Source: Cytophagales bacterium (GTDB lineage Bacteria; Bacteroidota; Bacteroidia; Cytophagales; Cyclobacteriaceae). From it: DNA of 12,178 nt. Each line of letters starts with the position of its first letter. The first letter of the stretch is position 1. The stretch is taken from assembly GCA_024643485.1 (NCBI GenBank), contig JAHEMU010000046.1, positions 1 through 12,178 of the forward strand, read 5' to 3'. The notes under the pieces were generated by a model. It searched no databases. It had not been told where the DNA came from and saw only the letters and a program-made list of their open reading frames with translations. Position numbers and translations under genes: made by a program. Of the stretch, positions 6,754 to 12,178 are shown piece by piece.

Positions 6754-7964
6754 TCGTTCACTCTACAAGTTAGTAGCGTGATATCATCCATATAGTTATT
6801 GGTTTCTTTAAAAGAGTCTAATTCAATGATAATATCCTGATGAATTTCAGACAGGTCTTTATGGCTATTTTGTTCCAAATATTCAATTAATCGTTCCATA
6901 CCATATTCCTGACCTTCTTCATTTATTGTTTCAGTTAAACCATCCGTGTACGTAAATAAAGTGAAATCAGTTAAATCAGTTATGAATCCTTCGTTTATAA
7001 ATGGCAGTGGATTTAAAACCCCCAGAACGGTAGTTCCATCCTCCAATAACTCTATCTGACCTCCTTTTCTCATCAGTATTGGGGGGTTGTGACCTGCATT
7101 TAAATAAACCATTGATTTTAATGAGTGGTCATAAATAGCGGCAAAAAAAGTGATGAACTTTTCTCCTTTTGCACTTTCCATTACCCTAAAATTCAACTCT
7201 TCAACAATTTCACGCAAATTTCCTGTTTGACGAAGAAGGGTATGAAGAGATGCCTGAAAATTTGACATTAATATGGCTGCAGGAATACCTTTTCCTGAAA
7301 CATCGGCGATACAAATGAGAAATTGATTCTTATTAATAGGAATATAATCATAATAATCCCCCCCTACCCGATCATGTGGTAAATAACTGGCTTCAATTTT
7401 TAATCGGATCCCGTTTGGCAATTCATCCGGGAATAAATATTGTTGAACATCACTTGCAATTTCCAGCTCCTTCCTCAATGCCTCTTGTTCTAATTGTCGG
7501 CGAGCGAGCTTTTTATTTTCTATTGCTACGATAATGATGTTTGAAATTGCCTGAATAAAATTTACTGCATTATTACCCCTTCCTTGTTTTTCAGGCAAGC
7601 CTGCAACAAATATGAGTGCCAATAATTGAGATTTATGCAAAATCGGATATACATATTCAAACTCATTGAAAGGCGCATCCTCCTCAGTTAACTGATGTTC
7701 CTTTTTTAAAACCAAAAATTGTGGCAATAACTCCTGGCTCGTACAATGAAATGAAGTACCATAATTTACTTTGCACTCCCAATGTGAATCCAAAACGAAC
7801 AACGCGAGCTTCTTCATTCGAAGGTTAGCACGTAGTGTAAACTCGAAAATTTTATAAAGAGAATCAGTCGGAAGGTTATTATTGATAGCTTGAGTAATTT
7901 CCAAAAGGGAAATCAGCTCCATTTCTCTCAATTCTAACTTTTCCTTAATCGATTGTTCTTCCAT
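6750..7964 (-). CDS. GAF-like sensor plus SpoIIE/RsbU-type PP2C serine phosphatase
   Basis: This 404-residue cytoplasmic signalling protein has a short helix (5-30), then a GAF-like fold at about 31-150. A linking coiled coil (150-172) leads into a PP2C-type SpoIIE phosphatase domain (about 173-404). Metal-binding motifs are intact: VGGDYYDY (200-207), IADVSGKGIPAA (219-230), NAGHNPP (289-295), YTDGLTE (339-345) and DDITLL (393-398). Such proteins dephosphorylate anti-sigma-factor antagonists or similar partners in response to a signal. No anti-sigma factor or antagonist (STAS) gene is nearby. I chose ATG at 7964: it follows the upstream TGA after one base (TGACATG). The longer frame would need TTG at 8006 and 41 bases of overlap. 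The stop overlaps the deacetylase start. Its place between glycan genes suggests control of envelope glycan output, which is inference. Confidence 0.9.
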   Translation of the reverse strand: MEEQSIKEKLELREMELISLLEITQAINNNLPTDSLYKIFEFTLRANLRMKKLALFVLDSHWECKVNYGTSFHCTSQELLPQFLVLKKEHQLTEEDAPFNEFEYVYPILHKSQLLALIFVAGLPEKQGRGNNAVNFIQAISNIIIVAIENKKLARRQLEQEALRKELEIASDVQQYLFPDELPNGIRLKIEASYLPHDRVGGDYYDYIPINKNQFLICIADVSGKGIPAAILMSNFQASLHTLLRQTGNLREIVEELNFRVMESAKGEKFITFFAAIYDHSLKSMVYLNAGHNPPILMRKGGQIELLEDGTTVLGVLNPLPFINEGFITDLTDFTLFTYTDGLTETINEEGQEYGMERLIEYLEQNSHKDLSEIHQDIIIELDSFKETNNYMDDITLLTCRVNE

Positions 7965-7965
7965 G

Positions 7966-9066
7966 TCAAACTTTATGGTTTCTTTCTTTCCATTTATACT
8001 CTCCAAAATTAGCCAGAATACCTATAATTATAGCATAGAAAGGATAAACAATTTCAGAAAAAAGAAAGGAAAAGAAGCGCATTTTACTGCCAGATAGCGA
8101 AATCACTGGTTGAATGAAGATAAAATCCGCTAACATTTTAACTCCGAACCCAGCAAATAGGAAACCCCAATTTTGCCTAAACATTAAAAAGCCCATACAC
8201 CCTATAATGCCTACGTAAAATAAAAATACAAGTAATGCCGGGGTTGCGTTATTCCCTTTATTCCATTTCGATGCCCACCTTCTTTTCTGGTGAATTAGTT
8301 CCTTTATCCCAGGGGAAGCTTCGGCAAAAACAAAACCTTTTTTACTCTTTAAAAAATAGATGGAACCTGGGGCTATTTCCGCAATTTTTTTCATTAAAAA
8401 CTCATCATCACCTGTTGCCAATTGTTCATTACCGGCATATCCACCAACTGATTTGAAAACTGATCGTTTGAATGACATATTCGCTCCGTTTATCATCGTT
8501 GGAAATCCCATGTGGTTAGAAACGGCTCCAATCCCTACCAATGCACTCAATTCATATTGCTGAAAGTCAGTCCAATAACTTTTACCTTTTATTAATACGG
8601 GTCCAAATATTAAATTTGCCCCCGTGTTTTCTATCGTCATACGCAACTCTTCCAAACGATCATTATGCGAATCGCAGTCTGCGTCAATACAGGATATCCA
8701 CTCATTTTTAGCTATTTCTACACCTAAACTGATCGCTGCTTTTTTCCCTTCTTCAATAGTTAGGGAATGATAAACAATCCGATTATCCGCTAAATCATGT
8801 ATTATTTTAAACACTTGTTCCTCTGTATCGTCGGTTGAATGATCATTAATAATTAGCAATTCATCATGTTCCAATAATTGAGACAATAAATGCTTAATGG
8901 AAGATGTAATCGCATTACTTTCATTTCTTACGGGAATAATTAAGGAAATCGGTAATTTCAAATTCGACGGTTTATTTTCAATCATTGGAATCGAGTTCCA
9001 TCGAATATAATAATATACGGCTACCCCCAAGTAACTTATTACTAACAGCCCAAAAATGAGTTCCAT
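7966..9066 (-). CDS. Family 2 glycosyltransferase, membrane-bound
   Basis: This is a 366-residue GT2 enzyme. An N-terminal helix (about 3-21) anchors it, and the GT-A domain begins ISLIIPVRNES (40-50). LLIINDHSTDD is at 70-80, the metal-binding DAD at 128-130, and GDDE at 219-222 takes the acidic base position. QKRRW at 260-264 is the Q-x-x-R-W acceptor motif. Three C-terminal helices lie at about 277-296, 301-321 and 337-355. It has the same general build as the other GT2 of the operon but is clearly diverged from it. I took ATG at 9066: it starts directly before the anchor helix. The longer frame uses TTG at 9276 and would run through the divergent ruvC gene. It is the first gene of the six-gene operon, so the promoter should lie in 9067-9159. 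No ribosome site is seen. Confidence 0.9.
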   Translation of the reverse strand: MELIFGLLVISYLGVAVYYYIRWNSIPMIENKPSNLKLPISLIIPVRNESNAITSSIKHLLSQLLEHDELLIINDHSTDDTEEQVFKIIHDLADNRIVYHSLTIEEGKKAAISLGVEIAKNEWISCIDADCDSHNDRLEELRMTIENTGANLIFGPVLIKGKSYWTDFQQYELSALVGIGAVSNHMGFPTMINGANMSFKRSVFKSVGGYAGNEQLATGDDEFLMKKIAEIAPGSIYFLKSKKGFVFAEASPGIKELIHQKRRWASKWNKGNNATPALLVFLFYVGIIGCMGFLMFRQNWGFLFAGFGVKMLADFIFIQPVISLSGSKMRFFSFLFSEIVYPFYAIIIGILANFGEYKWKERNHKV

Positions 9067-9159
9067 ATACAACACTTCTATTTTCCTTGTTATTTGAATT
9101 CGCACTAAATTTGATTCAATTTCAAGAAGGCTGCAAGAAAATTTATAATTTGCATCGAG

Positions 9160-9723
9160 ATGATTAAGCAAAACGAATCCGTAAAAGAGGAAATCATATT
9201 GGGAATTGATCCCGGAACGAGTGTGATGGGCTATGGTATAATTAAAATCACAGGTAAACAACTGACTCTCATTCAATTTGGCGTAATAAAGCTTTCAAAA
9301 TATGCAAATCACGAGATTAGATTAAAAAAGATATTTGAAAAAATCAGCGGAATTATACAGGAATTTCATCCAGATTTTGTTGCTTTAGAAGCACCCTTTT
9401 TTGGTAAAAACGTTCAATCCATGTTAAAACTGGGAAGAGCGCAAGGAGTCGCCATGGCAGCCGCTTTGGCTCATGATATTCCTATCGCCGAGTATGCCCC
9501 AAAGAAAGTGAAGCAATCGGTTACTGGAAATGGTAACGCGAGTAAGGAACAGGTGGCTGCTATGTTACAAACCATTTTAAAATTCAAAGAATTACCAGAT
9601 TTACTCGATGCAACGGATGCTTTGGGTGTGGCTGTTTGCCATCATTTTACGGGAAATGCCGGACCTGCAAAAGCATCAAGTTGGGCAAAGTTCATTAGTG
9701 ATAATCCGCGTAGAGTAAAATAA
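9160..9723 (+). CDS. ruvC: Holliday junction resolvase RuvC
   Basis: This endonuclease cuts Holliday junctions symmetrically with RuvAB during recombination and repair. The 187-residue length fits (E. coli 173). The acidic active site is complete: Asp17 in ILGIDPGTSVMGYGI (13-27), Glu77 in VALEAPFFGKN (74-84), and Asp150 and Asp153 in DATDALGVAVCHH (150-162). The basic helix region KKVKQSVTGNGNASKEQV (115-132) is also typical. The start ATG at 9160 has no Shine-Dalgarno; ten residues precede the first strand. It is transcribed alone and divergently from the GT2 operon (93-base gap). It converges with the GT4 gene, with only two bases between stops. ruvA and ruvB are not in the window. Confidence 0.97.
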   Translation: MIKQNESVKEEIILGIDPGTSVMGYGIIKITGKQLTLIQFGVIKLSKYANHEIRLKKIFEKISGIIQEFHPDFVALEAPFFGKNVQSMLKLGRAQGVAMAAALAHDIPIAEYAPKKVKQSVTGNGNASKEQVAAMLQTILKFKELPDLLDATDALGVAVCHHFTGNAGPAKASSWAKFISDNPRRVK

Positions 9724-9725
9724 TA

Positions 9726-10919
9726 CTACTTGCTTGTCCGATCTGAATAAATCTCCAGTAGGTTTTCGGATTGATTCTTCCAATTATATTTTTCTAGGTA
9801 GGCTCTTCCATTTTGGCCCAGCTCTTTTGCTAATGATGGATATAAAAATAATCGTTCAACACAATCGATAAATTCCTTGGTTGATCGCGCATTAAAAACC
9901 AATCCTGCGCCTGATTTTTCCATTAAATCTTTCTGAGCAGTGCAATTGCTAACTACTTGAGCCTTTTCAATGGCCATATACTGAAATAACTTATTGGCAT
10001 AAGTGGTGTCGTGATGCTTATTTCTGGTGAGAGGACTCAAACAAACGTCGGCGGCAGCACCATAAGAACGGAATTTCTGAATTCCCTGATAACCTTCAAA
10101 ACTGATATAGGAAGCTACTTTTAATTTCTTAGCTAATTTTCTTAATTTGACGTCTTCCGAACTGTTACCAACCATTATTAGATGGATATTAGGTATTATT
10201 TTCACCAACCGGGGCAAGGAATAAATAATTAAATCGGTCCCTCGTCTCAGTCCAGTATCGCCAAAATAAAAAAGATTAAATTTTCCTTTAAACCGATCTG
10301 TAATCTGCTGGTCCAGGGGACTATTTAAAACATCTTCCGGATTTAACGTATTGGGCACCACGTGTATCGCTTCGGGGTTTTTAATATCTACAGAGATCGC
10401 TTTTTTGGCCAATTCAGTTACAACAATTACCTCATCTGCCTGTTTTATAATCTCATTTTGAAAGAAATCCCACTTTTTCAAACCGATTAACCATCTTTTA
10501 ATAGGATTTTTAAACCCTCCGTATTCACGCATAATTACCGGTCGATTTTCATGTAAATCCACTACCGTTTTCAAATTCAATTCCTTTGCCAATTTTAAAG
10601 TGGGCCAAGAAATTACCATATCATGCACATGAAGAATATCGGGCTTTACCTCATCAATAAACTGCCTAATTTTAGCTAAAATAAAATAATTATAGACAGG
10701 AACCTTAAAAATCAGCGCCGACCATTTAAAGACAAATTTGGGCACATTTACGTGATACACCTTAAAATTTGAATAATCGAAAATCCCTAAATCGCGATTA
10801 CTTCCGAATGAAACATTAAACAATATCACCTCGTGACCCGCCTCAGATAAAGTAGTAGCCTCCCTCTCTACACGTGGGTCTGTCGGAAATTCTTTATCCA
10901 ATATCATTCCAATCCTCAT
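9726..10919 (-). CDS. Family 4 (GT-B fold) glycosyltransferase
   Basis: This 397-residue retaining glycosyltransferase is cytoplasmic or membrane-peripheral. The N-terminal Rossmann half starts MRIGMILDKEFPTDPRV with the Gly-poor loop seen in many GT4s. HVHD is at 97-100 and VVPNT (187-191) marks the domain switch. The C-terminal nucleotide-sugar half has FYFGDTGLRRGTDLI (217-231) and SFEGYQG (273-279). NKLFQYMAIEKAQVVS (309-324) is the donor-binding segment, where the first position of the common E-x7-E motif is not obvious and Glu318 fits the second. I chose ATG at 10919; the longer frame begins with TTG at 10976 and would overlap the divergent gene. Neighbouring methyltransferase and flippase genes suggest assembly of a surface glycan. 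Confidence 0.9.
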   Translation of the reverse strand: MRIGMILDKEFPTDPRVEREATTLSEAGHEVILFNVSFGSNRDLGIFDYSNFKVYHVNVPKFVFKWSALIFKVPVYNYFILAKIRQFIDEVKPDILHVHDMVISWPTLKLAKELNLKTVVDLHENRPVIMREYGGFKNPIKRWLIGLKKWDFFQNEIIKQADEVIVVTELAKKAISVDIKNPEAIHVVPNTLNPEDVLNSPLDQQITDRFKGKFNLFYFGDTGLRRGTDLIIYSLPRLVKIIPNIHLIMVGNSSEDVKLRKLAKKLKVASYISFEGYQGIQKFRSYGAAADVCLSPLTRNKHHDTTYANKLFQYMAIEKAQVVSNCTAQKDLMEKSGAGLVFNARSTKEFIDCVERLFLYPSLAKELGQNGRAYLEKYNWKNQSENLLEIYSDRTSK

Positions 10920-10928
10920 AATATCATT

Positions 10929-10936
10929 TATTTTTG
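10929..10936 (+). promoter_or_regulatory. Possible Bacteroidota-type -7 box for the methyltransferase/flippase genes
   Basis: TATTTTTG matches the TAnnTTTG consensus and ends 18 bases before the ATG at 10955, within the 35-base divergent gap. No matching TTG -33 box is found at the expected distance, so support is weak. Confidence 0.3.
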
Positions 10937-10954
10937 CGCCTGACTTTAAGCAAT

Positions 10955-11668
10955 ATGGATAATTTCGAAACGGCAAGGCAAATTCAACAGAAATATTTGA
11001 TTCAACAAAATTTTACTTGTAAAAAGGAATTTAGTTTATCATATATCAAGTATCGCCTTTATAGGCCTTTTCTAAAATTATATACCCATTTTCAAAAAAG
11101 AAAATATGACCATGCGCCTTGGACGAGTCCTGCGAGTATTGAAATTTTCGACACGATACTTACGAAAGAAATGACCGGAATAGAGTTTGGAAGTGGTTTC
11201 TCCACTATTTTCTTTGCAGAACGGATGAAATCATTCACTAGTATTGAACATTATAAAGGGTGGTACGACAAAATAAGTGAGGTATTTGCATCTAGAAATG
11301 ACCTATCCATCGATTATAAATTCATTCCGCCTTCCAATACACACACTGCCCAAACACCTTCATTTAATCAGTATTTTCCAGAAATTGTCACTCAATTTCA
11401 GATTCGAAATGAGTATTTTGAATATTTCGAAGCCGTTTCTTCCTATCCTGATGAACATTTTGATTTTATACTTGTAGACGGGCGGGCAAGAATAGAATGT
11501 TTATTAAATTCATTGCCGAAATTAAAAAAGAACGGTATCCTTGTATTGGATAATTCTGAAAGAAACCGATATCAGATCATTTTTAAACATCTGGAAAAAT
11601 GGCCAAAAGTATTTACAACCACCGGATTAACAGACACTACTTTTTGGTTTAAGCCATCATGGGAATAA
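10955..11668 (+). CDS. SAM-dependent methyltransferase-like protein of a polysaccharide locus
   Basis: This 237-residue protein has a probable class I methyltransferase Rossmann fold. Motif I is GIEFGSGFST (75-84), which would bind S-adenosylmethionine. SIEH (96-99) gives the acidic residue after the second strand. HFDFILVDGRARIECL (168-183) and NGILVLDN (193-200) are the later strands. A basic, aromatic N-terminal segment (about 25-55) precedes the domain. The acceptor is unknown; sugar or glycan modification is suggested by the neighbouring GT4 and flippase. I start at ATG 10955; the frame can be extended to TTG at 10934, but that would use the putative promoter box as coding sequence. Its end overlaps the flippase start by 10 bases. 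Some proteins of this type lose catalysis, so activity is not certain. Confidence 0.8.
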   Translation: MDNFETARQIQQKYLIQQNFTCKKEFSLSYIKYRLYRPFLKLYTHFQKRKYDHAPWTSPASIEIFDTILTKEMTGIEFGSGFSTIFFAERMKSFTSIEHYKGWYDKISEVFASRNDLSIDYKFIPPSNTHTAQTPSFNQYFPEIVTQFQIRNEYFEYFEAVSSYPDEHFDFILVDGRARIECLLNSLPKLKKNGILVLDNSERNRYQIIFKHLEKWPKVFTTTGLTDTTFWFKPSWE

Positions 11669-12178
11669 TCATCAGACAAAGCATCATCACAACCATTGTA
11701 CTTTATTTAGGTGCGGTGTTGGGATATGTCAATGTATTGTACTTTTTCCCAAAATTCATGACGGTAAGTGAGATTGGTATTGTCAGAAGCATGCAAGATA
11801 TGGCAGCTTTATTTGTACCTCTTGCTCAACTGGGATTAAATCAAAGTTTGCTTAAATTCTACCCAAAATTAAATCCCCTAGATGGCAATAAAGGTGGGTT
11901 TTTAGGACTTATGTTACTGCTTACAGCTGGTGGTTTACTATTATTTTTTATCATCTACTACGCTGCAGAAGGCTATATCCTTTCCTATTTTAGTACCAAT
12001 GCTGTTGAATTCATTCCTTATATTCCTTGGGTACTCGCCATTACCGCATTGCTCCTATTATTTAATATACTTACCGCCTATGCTCAAACTCAATTAAGAG
12101 TAGTGGCTACAACTGTAATTAAAGATATTGTATTTCGATTTTTTACTGCCCTTTTATTAGTTGGCTACTTTATGCGGT
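11659..12178 (+). CDS. Polysaccharide/lipid-linked oligosaccharide flippase (Wzx/RfbX-like), partial
   Basis: The frame stays open from ATG 11659 to the window end, giving the first 173 residues of a multi-helix membrane protein. It starts MGIIIRQSIITTIVLYLGAV, the usual opening of Bacteroidota oligosaccharide flippases of the MOP superfamily. Helices lie at about 9-30, 43-63, 80-100, 120-142 and 160 onward. PKFMTVSEIGIVRSMQD (31-47), FVPLAQLGLNQSLLKFYP (52-69) and YAQTQLRV (141-148) are family-typical. Whole members have about 420-500 residues, so the rest lies beyond the right edge. The role would be to flip a lipid-linked glycan across the inner membrane. The start overlaps the methyltransferase gene by 10 bases, which implies coupled translation. 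Confidence 0.88.
   Translation, partial: MGIIIRQSIITTIVLYLGAVLGYVNVLYFFPKFMTVSEIGIVRSMQDMAALFVPLAQLGLNQSLLKFYPKLNPLDGNKGGFLGLMLLLTAGGLLLFFIIYYAAEGYILSYFSTNAVEFIPYIPWVLAITALLLLFNILTAYAQTQLRVVATTVIKDIVFRFFTALLLVGYFMR

Noticed and set aside
7965..8006. Upstream start of the phosphatase gene at TTG 8006
   Set aside because: It would overlap the GT2 gene by 41 bases; the ATG at 7964 directly follows that gene's stop.
9067..9276. Extension of the GT2 reading frame by 70 residues upstream of 9066
   Set aside because: It needs a TTG start inside ruvC on the opposite strand, crosses the divergent promoter gap, and the added residues have no family character; the ATG at 9066 sits right before the anchor helix.
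10934..10954. Upstream start of the methyltransferase gene at TTG 10934
   Set aside because: It adds only seven residues and lies in the likely promoter; an ATG at 10955 is available.
10920..10976. Upstream start of the GT4 gene at TTG 10976
   Set aside because: It would overlap the divergent methyltransferase gene, and the natural GT4 N-terminus MRIGMI begins at ATG 10919.

Overview
The window is 12.2 kb of AT-rich bacterial DNA, most likely from the phylum Bacteroidota and plausibly a Cytophagales-type marine or soil bacterium. The reasons are the protein families: a UMF1-type MFS carrier, an ExbB - small membrane protein - ExbD - ExbD cluster, and a signal-peptide-less short CE4 deacetylase in a glycosyltransferase operon. 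Most genes also lack a Shine-Dalgarno sequence. The genus cannot be read from the sequence. Thirteen protein genes (two of them cut at the window edges), one tRNA and one clear terminator account for nearly all of it.

Layout, left to right. At 1-47 a perfect fold-back palindrome interrupts a UMF1-family transporter gene (minus, to 612). At 613-727 an intrinsic terminator closes the next operon. At 728-2988 (minus; transcribed exbB, 110-aa membrane protein, exbD, exbD) lies a proton-motive-force energising complex of the ExbB/ExbD kind that powers TonB-dependent outer-membrane uptake. At 3054-3143 (minus) is tRNA-Ser(GGA). At 3202-9066 (minus) six tightly packed or overlapping genes form one apparent operon: GT2 glycosyltransferase, SpoIIE/RsbU-type phosphatase, CE4 polysaccharide deacetylase, second GT2, TatD-type metal hydrolase, type I asparaginase. 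Divergent from it is ruvC (9160-9723, plus), which converges with a GT4 glycosyltransferase (9726-10919, minus). Divergent again are a SAM-methyltransferase-like gene and the start of a polysaccharide flippase (plus, running off the right edge).

Functionally the window combines housekeeping (ruvC, tRNA-Ser, tatD, ansA), outer-membrane energisation (exb cluster), and surface polysaccharide work. The GT2/CE4/GT2 genes with an embedded PP2C-type signalling phosphatase look like a small regulated glycan-synthesis operon. The GT4 - methyltransferase - flippase end looks like the edge of an O-antigen or exopolysaccharide locus.

I see no phage, insertion sequence, CRISPR array, toxin-antitoxin or restriction gene. 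Several reading frames could be extended upstream through TTG codons across divergent promoter regions. I shortened those to the internal ATG. The points most worth a second look are the left-edge palindrome, the uncharacterised third membrane protein of the exb cluster, and the phosphatase inside the glycan operon.
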